Origin: Isoetes engelmannii
Lineage: Eukaryota > Streptophyta > Lycopodiopsida > Isoetales > Isoetaceae
Reading direction: 5' to 3'
DNA: 28,419 nt
Assembly: GCA_011763485.2 (NCBI GenBank)
Contig: JAANSK020041132.1
Coordinates: 1-28,419, forward strand
Part shown: in pieces, positions 11,201-20,699 of the stretch
Layout of the letters: every line of letters begins with the position of its first letter
Numbering within the stretch: the first letter of the stretch is position 1
The notes under the pieces: generated by a model
Database searches by the model: none
Seen by the model: the letters and a program-made list of their open reading frames with translations, nothing else
Told to the model about the DNA's origin: nothing
Made by a program: the position numbers and the translations under genes

Positions 11201-11694
11201 CAAACAAAAAAACCAATTCAGATGGAGAAATACACATTATTCTAGGTCCAATGTTTGCTGGAAAGACTACAGCATTGTTAACAAGTTCAGATGAAAAAAG
11301 AAAAAGAGAAAGGTAAGTTAGGGAAAGACACAATTGATGGAATGGAAGAAATTATTTTTACCTTGTAGGAAAGACGTAGGTGCTGTAAATTCTGTGAAGG
11401 ATACCAAGTATCATAAAGGAGCAATTGTTAGCCACGACAGAAAACAGACAAGTTGCATAAGTTTAGCAAGAATGAATTTGAAAACCATACTTGGAGAAGA
11501 ATATAATGAAGTATGAAGCCATAGGCACATATATGATTCGTATTAAATGAATAAATAATAAACTAAAAAGTTTATACATAAATTGGAATAGCGACATGAG
11601 TATGTTATGCAGGTAGGCATAATTGGTTGGAATAGGTGAAGCACAGTTTTTTAAGACCTTGTTGCTTTCTGTCAAGAGGCAGCTGAAAGGGATG
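11197..11694 (+). pseudogene. Thymidine kinase (TK1-type) relic: two joined exons plus a frameshifted third
   Basis: TK1-type thymidine kinase phosphorylates thymidine in the salvage pathway. Exon A (11197-11312) begins ATG and encodes GEIHIILGPMFAGKTTALL with the P-loop GPMFAGKT at residues 17-24. It ends AG|GTAAGT. Exon B (11369-11510) follows a TTGTAG acceptor in matching phase (AG|G) and encodes VGAVNSVKDTKYHKGAIVSH and ILGEEYNE, aligned with the family's KSDKDTRYG..VTHDG block. Exon C (11613-11694), between TATGCAG and GGTAAGA, contains GEAQFF (family DEAQFF, first Asp lost) and LVAFCQEAAERDGK, but in different frames, with an in-frame TGA. The C-terminal zinc-binding and lid regions were not found downstream. 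Because introns are kept, this is a decayed gene copy or segment, not a retrocopy. The family identity rests on several ordered motifs. Confidence 0.8.
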
Positions 11695-12620
11695 GTAAGA
11701 TATTCAATCTGAAAGACAACAAAGTTCAAGACAACCTAGACAATAGTTGCTCAATATAATTAATTTAGACAGGGCATACTATTGTTAAACCATTAGGTGC
11801 TATAGTGAAATCACAGTTCAAATGAGATTGAATGATTTACTGTAGCAATACGCAACTTGAACTTCCCCCAAGATTCCAAGCTCGTTCAACTCATTTGCAG
11901 CTAGCCGATTCAACTTGCACAAAGAAAATAAACATTCTACTTCTACTAGTAACGGTGCCCAGCGTTGCTAGGCGTAATTTGGAAACTTTTAAGTGCTGGA
12001 ACCTGTGCATTTGTGTAGCGTAACATGTGGGCCCTTGGATCATTTTGGGAACTTGTAGAATGCAAGTGGTATGTCTATGAATTGTTGAGATTTTTTTGTC
12101 ACACATATGTCCTTCAAACGTATGGCCTTCAAATAAAGTCTGCTCCTACTTTAAGACTTATAGAAATGGTGCTCAGCATTGCTAGGCAATGCTTGGGTCC
12201 TGTAAATGTTGGAAACCCGTAGGTGATACACCGGAGCAATGACTGCAACCCGAACTTGTAAATGATAAGCCAACAATCCTTGGTGATTGTGTAAGAAAAG
12301 GGATGAAGGGTTGGTGGTTAAGTAGAGAGATTTCTTGGGCTATTTCATCCGGCAAGCCATTTGGAATGAACCTCCTTTTGCTATTTTGTTCTTCTATTCT
12401 TGATGGAAATCTGTGTCCCAAGCAACTGAAACTGCCATTTAAGTAGGGGAGGCAATACTATAGTATTACGAATGTGTGGTTTATGTTTTGTATATTGTAT
12501 TGCTGGGCATAATTTAGGAATGCGTGAATGTTAGAAATCTATCGGTATTTGCAATTGATCTATTGAAATGGAGGATTGAAGCAAGAAGAGAACTCCCAAG
12601 CGCAAGTGGTTTATGCCATT
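11695..12620. repeat. Non-coding stretch with three diverged copies of a short repeat
   Basis: No gene is visible. A motif of the type CCAGCGTTGCTAGGCGTAAT followed by TTGGAA..TGCTGGAAACC appears at about 11958, about 12172 (CTCAGCATTGCTAGGCAATG) and about 12498 (ATTGCTGGGCATAATTTAGG). The copies are 215 and 325 bp apart and clearly diverged, which suggests an old dispersed or tandem repeat. The missing 3' exons of the thymidine kinase were looked for here and not found. Confidence 0.45.
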
Positions 12621-12892
12621 TGGTGTGTTTAGAACATCGATGAACTTCAATTTTACCTTTGCAGCTCGCTTTAGGATGGTAATACCTGCATGTTATAGAA
12701 AACGCAATGTAAGAATAACAAACACGTTTTGTTTGGGAAGGGACTCCGGGGTAAACAATGGTGTATTTAGAACATCGATGAGCTTCAATTTTACCTTTGC
12801 AACTTTAGGATGGTATTACCTGCGTCTTATAGAAAATGCAATCTAAGAATAACAAACACGTTTTGTTTGAGAAGGGACTCCAAGGTAAACAA
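12621..12892. repeat. Two-copy tandem repeat, 138-bp period
   Basis: The unit TGGTGTGTTTAGAACATCGA.. at 12621-12758 is repeated at 12759-12892 with a few substitutions and a 4-bp deletion. Both copies end GGGACTCC..GGTAAACAA. Neither copy shows a convincing coding frame. Confidence 0.9.
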
Positions 12893-13399
12893 ATTGCAAA
12901 TATTATGATGAAGGCTTGTTGGGTTGTAAATAAACTACTACAAATTTGTTTAGGCCCTTTAAGCAATTTCCAAAGACTGTAAAGACTTACAACTTGCAAC
13001 TTGTCATCTTTGTCATTACTATTTTTAGGTTGCAGTACTACAATATTTTCATGCATTAGTAAGGATGCATGGCAGAACAAAAAATTCCAAATGATTATGT
13101 TGTGAGGTTCACCTTACTCAACAACTGTCCATGTGTAACTAATGGGTACATATGAAAATTGTTGTACCCTGTAAGAGCACATCAAGCTATTAAAAGCCAA
13201 ACATTGTCCTCCTCTCACAACTACATTTGAATCTGCTTAAGGGCCCAGTTGTATGTGAAGCTCCTTCTTTGCTTCTCTGATTTTGCTTTCTGATTTCGCT
13301 AGTTGCATGAAACTTACCTACAGTGCAGATATTGTGCCATGTCTCTCCTCCAAACTACATCACAATGTCGTATCAGAATTGCACTAAATAAGCAAAACA

Positions 13400-15000
13400 A
13401 CTACTGAAAATGCACTAAATAAGAAAAACAACAACTGAAAACGCATACCTTTCCATCAAATTCCATATAATAGTTGCATGATTACTACCACTTTCTACTA
13501 AGATGCCATACATCTTTGCAATGCCTTTCAAAATTATTTATAGTTCTAGAAAGAACTTCGAGGCAGCCTGCTGCACGGGCAAATGAAAACAAAGAATCAT
13601 ATGTTAAAATATCGCTCCTGCTATTGCTCTTATTGTGCATGTTTTCCCAACATAGTTTTGGGTTGCTTGCTAGAGTACGTCAGCCATAGCTTCAGCTCCA
13701 AAAGAAAACCTGCAACACAGAAGCATATGTATTAACCCCAATCTTACAAAAGACCAATTATCTGTACTAAAATAGAATGACTGCTCTTTATATTGGTAAT
13801 AAATCGAAATTAGAGTAGCAAATCATGTTAATTTTCTACAATTAAGTCGAAACATGATAAATTATAGGTCTGATAAAAAAGTTCCCAATGCTGCATCTGC
13901 GTTGCTCCAGTCGGGTGCCCATGTGCGGGATAATAGAGCGTTGCTGCTAATTTCTGACCGATTATAAAGCCCCAAATTCGTCAGAGATAAGCTCTTTAAG
14001 TTCTTGCAAAATTGACCTTTCTAGTACTCTGATATGATAGCATATTTTGTCTTTGGTAAGGAAAAAACTGACACTTACCTCGGAAAGGTAGCAAACGAAA
14101 TGCAGGTAAGAAGAGGGGCGTCATGCTCATATGGCATAGTTAAAAACTTGTAGCAAACAAACCCTTCCTTAAATGTCCAGTGTTGGCATGCATAAAAGAC
14201 AATAAGAAGAACAATATTTCTGCAAATTTATTGCTTGCATCACTTCGTGTAGATTGCTGAAGATCCCATACCAAAATTATCAATCAGATCAAAAAACATA
14301 AAACTTGGAAAATGAGTTGTTCTATGGAATAAATGCCTGCAAAGAGATTGTAGAATGTTTATGCCTAATCTATTCAAAATCAAAGCCAGACATTTGCCAA
14401 CAGATACCAACCAGTGGTGAAGTAATCCCAGCGGAAATACCACCTACTATTCTATACAACAGAAAGCTCCTTGTCATCTCCTTTGAACAATTTCTGCAGC
14501 GGCGATTCCTACATGCAAACATTATAAACATTGCTTACTATGTACATTCCATAAGCAAATAGTTGCACTGCACTATGCACTATATGGTGCAACTCAAATA
14601 ACCTTGCCCAAAATAAAATCCAGACGTAACATCATCCATATTAGTTTTCAAAAAATTTGATGGTGTGATTCTACGGAACAAAGTTGTGCAGTAAAAGACA
14701 GCTTTCTTTCTTCTCCAGCAAATACATGGATTAGAGTCACCCCTCATTGCACCTGCATATCAAATAAGTTGTAATAAACCTTTTTGCAAGATCTGCGTGC
14801 AAGATCACATTAAAAATAAATATCTATAGCTCAAACCAGGGAATAGAGATACCTTTCAAGAGAATCTCAGCCAACAAAAGAACTAAGGAGCTTATCTCGA
14901 TTCCTCCTTCAACTCTCAGCCAACAAAAGAACTAAGGAGCTTATCTCGATTCCTCCTTCAACCAAAAATCTCAAATAAGATGGAAAAATAAAACTCATTG
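13400..15000 (-). pseudogene. Unidentified minus-strand gene, exon-like segments, probably damaged
   Basis: I do not recognise the protein. Going 5' to 3' on the minus strand: an exon-like segment from an ATG at 14998 to a GTATCT donor at 14853 (VEGGIEISSLVLLLAE), hydrophobic and carrying a 49-bp duplication. Next is a segment 14752-14603 in matching phase after a TGCAG acceptor (GAMRGDSNPCICWRRKKAVF, then RRITPSNFLKTNMDDVTSGF). Then a region at about 14520-14420 with RIVGGISAGITSPLVGICWQ in a shifted frame, a segment at about 14035-13970 (LERSILQELKELISDEFGAL), and one at about 13660-13490 (YDSLFSFARAAGCLEVLSRT then FERHCKDVWHLSRKW). Such stretches look coding, and a Lys/Arg and hydrophobic pattern suggests a membrane-associated protein. 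Frame breaks between and within them suggest a pseudogene, but undetected small introns could explain some. Confidence 0.4.
14865..14962. repeat. Perfect 49-bp tandem duplication
   Basis: Two identical 49-bp copies (14865-14913 and 14914-14962) begin TCTCAGCCAACAAAAG and end CCTCCTTCAAC. They lie inside the first exon-like segment of the unidentified minus-strand gene. Because 49 is not a multiple of three, the second copy shifts the frame to a stop. Identity of the copies implies a recent event. Confidence 0.97.
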
Positions 15001-15089
15001 GGCGTATCGAAGGTCCATAGCTCTGTTAACTACAGCGCCCATCTGGCTCCCTCAAATCCGGATGTACCTCATACCACTCCAGTTTCAAA

Positions 15090-15400
15090 GCCTAAGAAAC
15101 CCTAGACTTTTTAAGACTCTGCCGGATTTGCCTTGAAGGCCGCTATGGCACATCAGAATACAGATCCTATATAATAATGTTTTACGGTATGTCTGTCTTC
15201 CATCAATACATTTGGACGGCAGAGATTTTGCCAGGTGGACGGCCAAGATGAGGGCTTTTTTTCCAAGTGAAAGTTTCGGCCAAGATGAGGGTTTGCTCCG
15301 ATTTGTATTGCTTCATTATCTTAAGGAGACTGCTCTAACGCATCCACAGGAACCTGCGCCATCACAGAAACCCTAAAGCCAAAACCTTTACTTGGATGGA
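15090..15400. promoter_or_regulatory. Possible divergent promoter region with two telo-box motifs
   Basis: AAACCCTAG at about 15099 and AAACCCTAAAG at about 15368 match the plant telo-box (AAACCCTA), common in leaders and promoters of housekeeping genes. They flank the upstream end of the minus-strand exon-like series. Between them CGGCCAAGATGAGGG occurs twice (about 15240 and 15278). No TATA box or transcript start is fixed, so this is inference. Confidence 0.3.
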
Positions 15401-16220
15401 TTAGAGCATGGGAAGGTGATTTTTGGATGCAGCAGGTGAGGAAGATCCATCACATGGGGCATTGGCATGATCACAAGTGCTGCAAACGAGTCGCAAATTC
15501 ATGGTTTTGGCTTATTACAATTTCTATGAACAATGTTTGATATCTTAACTCGTATTTGGGCTCCCAAATTCTAACACATGAAAAAATATCTACTAATTCT
15601 TTTCTCTTGGATATGCTTGATCTAGAAGAAGCTGTCGATTATTCTGAGATGTGCCAAGCGGCATTGCAGGAGAAGTGGATATATGCCCATGCATATAATT
15701 TGGGGCATTGTATTCAAATATTGTTTGTGTAATGTGTGAACATCATTTCATCTTCTTTATGTTGTTTAAGTAGTACATTGATATGGGTATGAATCTTTAT
15801 GGAAATGAGCATAACCTTTTGCGATGATCCAAATGCAAAGGTGTCCTTCAGATGCACTATAGGGGAGGATGAGAAAGCAAAGGTCATTTGAATTAGAGTC
15901 TGAAAATCACAAGCTATGTTGATTTTAGTACACAAAAAAGTTGTATGGAAGACCAAAACTTGAAATTTCGGACCCCGATTTAGCTGATTTTTAACTTTGA
16001 TGGAAAGATCTCATTCTTCTCTACAATACATTTGAAGGATACATTCCCATATGAATCATCGCAAAAAAAAGTTACCGACATTTCCATAAAAATACCCAAA
16101 ACCAGGGGCATTTTGGCAATTTTTGCAAAACATAAGAGTATTTTGAAGTTTTGCCTTGAATTTAGAACATTGAAATGAATAATACTTTAATACATTCATT
16201 TAGATCGTGAGATTAGATTG
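15401..16220. other. No clear gene; one short coding-like ORF
   Basis: A plus-strand ORF from the ATG at 15613 to a TAA near 15732 (about 40 codons; it begins MLDLEEAVDYSEMCQAALQE) reads like protein but is unidentified and could be an isolated exon. The remainder is AT-rich with no recognisable feature. Confidence 0.25.
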
Positions 16221-16229
16221 TCAGGAGCT

Positions 16230-16870
16230 TAGTGGCTAGCAAGATGGAATGGATGGAATGTGCAGGAGCACAACATACAGGTGGAAACAAAGGCAGATCG
16301 TGATAGCTCGAGGCATTACATTGACACTTGTTTCCTCAGCAAGCCTTGGGACCCCAAGGCCCTGGAGCAAGCAAAGACTGCACATTACAAGCATCACATA
16401 AATCCCACGCTGGAACGAGGCCCACATCATTACCTGCGTGCCCATCTACCCATGAAGAAGTGCAGGCTCATCGCCTCTATTCGCATAGGGGTCCACCATC
16501 TCCGAATTAAGACAAACAGATGGATTGGGAGCCACGTCAGGACAAGCTCTGTCATGCTGCCAAATGGGAGCCATTGAAGATGAATGTCACACTTTTCAGA
16601 GCCTTCCACCGTATAGACAGATCCGAATACGTTATCCTCTGTTGATCAAGTCCGACTAGCCGCTACACATGGTACTAAATATGACTTCAGTGTTGTCACT
16701 AGGATCATACCTCCAAGAGGTTATGGATATGAGGGCTCAGATATGCCCCGAGACAACCACTTAATGTGTATATATATACTTCATCATGTATATTTGTAGT
16801 TTGTCAGGAGTCTTATTGTTGTCACGATTTTTCCCTCGAAAACAATTCATGGCGGTTTTTTTTTAACCCA
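16230..16870 (+). mobile_element. LINE 3' fragment (family 2, copy A), 5'-truncated
   Basis: This is the end of a LINE ORF2 and its 3' UTR. The frame 16260-16577 has IDTCFLSKPWDPKALEQAK, HHYLRAHLPMKKCRLIASI and LRIKTNRW. After a frame shift, IEDECHTFQSLPPYRQIRIR follows, which is the zf-RVT-like finger region with Cys positions lost. The same blocks in the same order occur on the opposite strand at 27073-26573, so both come from one family. It lacks RT and endonuclease, the usual outcome of incomplete target-primed reverse transcription. The 3' boundary near 16870, after a T-rich stretch, is approximate. Confidence 0.75.
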
Positions 16871-17746
16871 AGCAGTAATGCGCTCTTCTATTGGGTCGCA
16901 AAGGTCGATTGGTCTCTGTGGACGATAAAAATCAATTCATAACAATTCACGTTGCTCTAAAGCTCATAAGGCTTCACTTAAAAATTGCCATTTGAACCAT
17001 GCTTTGTTATGTATTTTTGTTGAAAATTTGCTTTAAGTTGCAATGACATCAGATAGATAGATAAATACAACTTTTAATGTCCACGAGAAGCCGAACCTTA
17101 TGGGGGACACGCCAAAATGGGACCTGACCCCACCACTATACATGGCTGAAGTGAGTTCTTCGCCCACTACACAAAAATCATGGCCACTTTCACAATAAGA
17201 ACTTGATGATCCAAGGATGGACGATGTTGCGATTAGATAATGGCACGACACAAGGATGTTTAAAGGCCCTTAGAAACTTCCCTTGGTTCAGCTACTGCGT
17301 GGACACGTGTGATTTGAGTAGGTGCCTAGCTGGCCCAATCTACGCTTGTCAAAGTGGCAAAAAAGGTTCGGATCCAAGAGCTGTAATTTACGAGAAAAGA
17401 ATCTGATCCAAGGGCTGTGATTTAAGATAAAGCCCGGTAACGAAGCACTGCATTAAAGGGTAAAAGCTTATTTTGAGCCAGCACTAACTACAGGAAGACG
17501 CGTCCAGCCTTTCCCGAGCGACAACTGGTGCAAAATTCTTGGACCTGATTTGGATTTGCTTCACCATTGCCTTCATTCGGTGGCGGGATTCTCTGTAATG
17601 GGCAGCCGGTGAGTAAATTTTGGCCTCTCTTGCCGTATGTTCTACCCTTTTTTGATCCCATTTGCATCTCAGTCCGACCCACAATACAAAGTTTAATTTC
17701 CTGAACGCGCCCTCTACTTTCTAGCTAGAGCTTGATCAGGTCTGCT
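16871..17746 (+). promoter_or_regulatory. Upstream region and 5' leader of the PLAC8 gene
   Basis: There is no gene here. Minus-strand frames at 17484-17684 are antisense to the leader and show no known motif. GGATCCAAGAGCTGTAATTTA (17369) and TGATCCAAGGGCTGTGATTT (17404) form a short imperfect direct repeat. No certain TATA box or start site was identified. The translation start at 17747 lies in a good context (GCTATGGCA). Confidence 0.35.
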
Positions 17747-19441
17747 ATGGCATCTCCCACGCCGAAGTCTCCTTCCAGAAAAGGGCTTCTGGACAATGTA
17801 GAAGAGCTCGAGTCAAGACCCAACTCAGCAAATGAAAAAAAATATAGGGTTGACAATGGAGAGGCTGAAAATGGTGAAAAGACTAACGGCGATCATGTGC
17901 CTCACGAGTCTAAAATAAAATCCCCAAATGTGGGAAGGCTATTAGTTGATGGTGAATTGGGGGTAGAATTAACAGCTTTAGGAACAGCAGGAACCCCTGT
18001 CCAGATGAAACCCTCTATGATGCTGTTTTCCCCCCTAAGTTTTAAGAAACTTGCAGAAGCAAGAGATGAAATTTCTTGCCAAACTCCCAATACTGAAACT
18101 GTGTCTAGACATAGCGTGAATCTTCCTGTTGTGGGCAGAGTCAGCTGGGAAACTGTCAAGAGCTTTGCAGCCGACTGGTTGAGAAATCCTAAAAATCTCG
18201 CACTTCTTGTATGGGGCTTAGGTGTTGGTGTATCAGGAGCACTTCTTTTCATGGTTATGGTGGGAATGCTAAATGCAGTCATTCCAAAGAAGAGTGTCAG
18301 AAATGTATGGTATGAGGTAAATAATCAGATTTTAAATGCCTTGTTCACTCTTATGTGTCTTTATCTGCATCCACAAAGATTTCTTCACTTGTACCAGCTT
18401 TATAGATGGAAAACACAAGATATTTTGGCATTGAGAAAGGTATATTGCAAGGGAGGTACGCGCAAGCCTCATGAATGGTTTCATATGTTGATAGTAGTGT
18501 TCTTGCTTCATATGAACTGCTTTTCTCAATATGCATTATGTGGTTTGAACTGGGGTTATAGGAGGTCAGAAAGACCAGCAATTGGAGTAGGTATAACACT
18601 CGCCGCCGCCCTTGGCTGTGCTGTTGGAGCAGGCATATACAATAGTCTTAGCCCATTAGGTAAAGACTATTTTGAACCAGAAATGACAGCCTTAACTGAG
18701 ATGAAACCAGGAGACTTAGAGAAGGGAGAAATGATGATATCCATGAGGAGGAGTACACGCATGTCAGAGCGCCGGCATTCATTTGCGCTAAGGGATGGTA
18801 AACTTGTTGTGAAACCAGAATGGCAGGGTGGCCTTTTTGATTGTTGCATGGAACCAGAAGTTGCAGTGGTATCAACCTTTTGCGGTTTATGTGTATTTGG
18901 TTGGAACATGGATAGATTAGGATTTGGCAACAGATTTGTGCATATTACTACCTTTGCTCTGGTGTGTACTGCGCCATTTTGGATCTTCCTTCTTGCTGCT
19001 GTCAATATTGATAACAAATATGTACAAGAATCTCTCATTATATCTGGTGTCGCGCTTTGTGTATTTGGATTGATGTATGGGGGATTCTGGAGGATAAGGA
19101 TGAGAAAAACATATGGTCTTCCAGCACAGAGATGGTGTTGTGGCCAGCCAAACATGACGGATTGTACGCAATGGCTCTTTTGCAGCCTTTGCTCACTCTG
19201 CCAGGAAGTCCGCACTTCTGAGTACTATGACATCCATGATGATAAGTTTTACCTTAGAAAATCATCTGAAGATCAGTCATCCCGAGGTCCATCTCCGCTT
19301 TCTCAAGAATCTCGTGCTTCCGAACCAATAGCAAAGCATGTTGATCACGCATCTACCGAAGTTGTTCCTCCTTCAGAAAATGGTGAACCAGTTATGGTTG
19401 CTCCATCACAAGTTCCATATAACAAGAATACTCTTGTCTAA
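17747..19441 (+). CDS. DUF2985-PLAC8 multi-pass membrane protein, 564 aa, uninterrupted
   Basis: This belongs to the plant family that couples DUF2985 to a C-terminal PLAC8 domain (Cys-rich, membrane-associated; PLAC8 relatives are linked to organ size and metal or calcium handling). The first 150 residues are polar and probably cytosolic. DUF2985 begins with a membrane segment near 151-175 (VWGLGVGVSGALLFMVMVGM), followed by VIPKKSVRNVWYEVNNQILN, a second hydrophobic stretch near 247-270 and a third near 279-300. PLAC8 starts at FDCC (364-367), with FCGLC at 378-382 in the usual CC..CxxC position, two more membrane segments, and a Cys cluster (FCSLCSLC, 478-485) before EVRTSEYYDIHDD. The tail is Ser/Pro-rich. 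The reading frame also opens at a TTG at 17732, but the ATG at 17747 fits plant context. There is no intron and an A24 tract follows. The gene looks intact; the specific function is unknown. Confidence 0.93.
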   Translation: MASPTPKSPSRKGLLDNVEELESRPNSANEKKYRVDNGEAENGEKTNGDHVPHESKIKSPNVGRLLVDGELGVELTALGTAGTPVQMKPSMMLFSPLSFKKLAEARDEISCQTPNTETVSRHSVNLPVVGRVSWETVKSFAADWLRNPKNLALLVWGLGVGVSGALLFMVMVGMLNAVIPKKSVRNVWYEVNNQILNALFTLMCLYLHPQRFLHLYQLYRWKTQDILALRKVYCKGGTRKPHEWFHMLIVVFLLHMNCFSQYALCGLNWGYRRSERPAIGVGITLAAALGCAVGAGIYNSLSPLGKDYFEPEMTALTEMKPGDLEKGEMMISMRRSTRMSERRHSFALRDGKLVVKPEWQGGLFDCCMEPEVAVVSTFCGLCVFGWNMDRLGFGNRFVHITTFALVCTAPFWIFLLAAVNIDNKYVQESLIISGVALCVFGLMYGGFWRIRMRKTYGLPAQRWCCGQPNMTDCTQWLFCSLCSLCQEVRTSEYYDIHDDKFYLRKSSEDQSSRGPSPLSQESRASEPIAKHVDHASTEVVPPSENGEPVMVAPSQVPYNKNTLV

Positions 19442-19599
19442 TGCAAGAGTGCTTTTCCTGATTCAGATTTCTGTCCTTCCTGCTGCTGTTTATTTTTTCC
19501 CCCCTTGGAGACAAAAGCATGACCCACTATAGTTATTTTGGTGAATGCCTGAACCTCTGGAAGGCAGTTGAAAAGCTGTAGCTTTTGATCTCAGAAATT

Positions 19600-19623
19600 A
19601 AAAAAAAAAAAAAAAAAAAAAAA
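19600..19623 (+). repeat. A24 homopolymer downstream of the PLAC8 gene
   Basis: Twenty-four consecutive A residues lie 159 bp after the PLAC8 stop codon. They sit where a poly(A) tail of a retrocopied mRNA would be, but could also be an ordinary microsatellite in the 3' UTR. No canonical AATAAA precedes them closely. Confidence 0.95.
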
Positions 19624-19740
19624 TCAGTGCCAGAGCTTGTTGTGGAACTTTAACGAGTTACCAGATTGTCTGTATATAAAGGTTTCACTACACAGCCTTT
19701 ATTCAAAACATTTGCTCCGTCTAAAGTGTTTCGCAGAAGG

Positions 19741-20018
19741 TGTTGCATTTAGATATTATTTCAAGATGAAGCACTCTGAAAAGATGGATATCTGCCTTCA
19801 AATCTTTCTGGATGGCTAATGTATTACGTTCATATGATGCCAATGTGGCACTTAGCAGTTTCCTCCCCCAACCTTAATTGTATCAGAACGTGTTGCATTT
19901 AGACATTATTTCAAAAATAAGCACTATGAACAGGGGTAAATTTATCTTCACATTTGGCTAATGAGAAGATTACGTTCATACGATGCGAATGTGGTATTTA
20001 GCAATTTTCTCCCCAACC
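19741..20018. repeat. Two-copy diverged tandem repeat, about 150-bp period
   Basis: TGTTGCATTTAGATATTATT at 19741 recurs as TGTTGCATTTAGACATTATT at 19891. Both copies continue with AAGCACT.TGAA, GGCTAATG, ATTACGTTCATA.GATGC and CTCCCCCAACC or CTCCCCAACC. The block directly follows the PLAC8 3' region. Confidence 0.85.
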
Positions 20019-20117
20019 ACAAACCATGGTCTTGTATATGTAAAGAGAAAGAGGGTATTATTTAGGTCATACTAGATTGACAAATACATATATGGCTGCT
20101 CTAAATATACATGATTA

Positions 20118-20233
20118 CTAAAAAAGATCTTATGATTGCTAGCCCCAATGTACAGCCACCAAACGGCAGATATATGGTGACCCTAAAAAAGATCTTATGA
20201 TTGCTAGCCCAATGAACTTGCCACCAAAACAGG
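20118..20233. repeat. Two-copy tandem repeat, 65-bp period
   Basis: CTAAAAAAGATCTTATGATT at 20118 is repeated at 20183. Both copies continue with GCTAGCCC and AATG, then GCCACCAAA. The first 30 bp are nearly identical, the rest is diverged. Confidence 0.85.
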
Positions 20234-20699
20234 GAGAAGGCTCCCAATTCTCTTAGTGGACAACAAATGTTATTACGTAAATGCAGGTTCAAGGCAGCAA
20301 TTTACGCCACACCACGTGGCATTATTTCTTTTAAGAAATGTTAACAAATTTGTATCTCGATGTTGTCCCCTATTTTTACGTAGAGTTCTTGAATTCTACG
20401 CGACATTCTTGGCTTTTACTTCAATTTTGATGATTCTACCTCCAGATTCTTGAATTTTTACCGCCAGAGTTGATCTTTACCCGCATTCATGTTGCATCAA
20501 TGATCTCTTGGTGCTGATTTCGACCAAGATATCATTCATGTACACAAATCATTCAAGTTGACTTACGTCTCCAAATTTCTAAAATTAGCTTTAAGTTGGT
20601 AGATGTATGCATAAAAGGTTTCCCAATTGGTTGTCCCCCTCATTCTCCATCTTTCGATAGTAGACTATGAGTAGAGTATGTGGCATCCCATTACACAAA
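20234..20699. other. No feature seen
   Basis: AT-rich sequence with several GATTCTT and GAATTTT-like words (about 20380-20460) but no gene, element or repeat that I can support. Confidence 0.3.

Noticed and set aside
12621-12892. CRISPR-like or satellite array
   Set aside because: Only two copies, no spacer pattern, and the context is eukaryotic.
16328-16510. Second-frame ORF in the LINE copy A region
   Set aside because: The parallel frame 16260-16577 carries the blocks shared with copy B, so this is a shadow.
17732-17746. Five-codon upstream extension of the PLAC8 frame
   Set aside because: It begins with TTG, which is not a plausible start in a plant nuclear gene. The ATG at 17747 has good context.
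17902-19215. Long antisense ORFs within the PLAC8 gene
   Set aside because: They are shadows of a strong coding frame and carry no recognisable domain.
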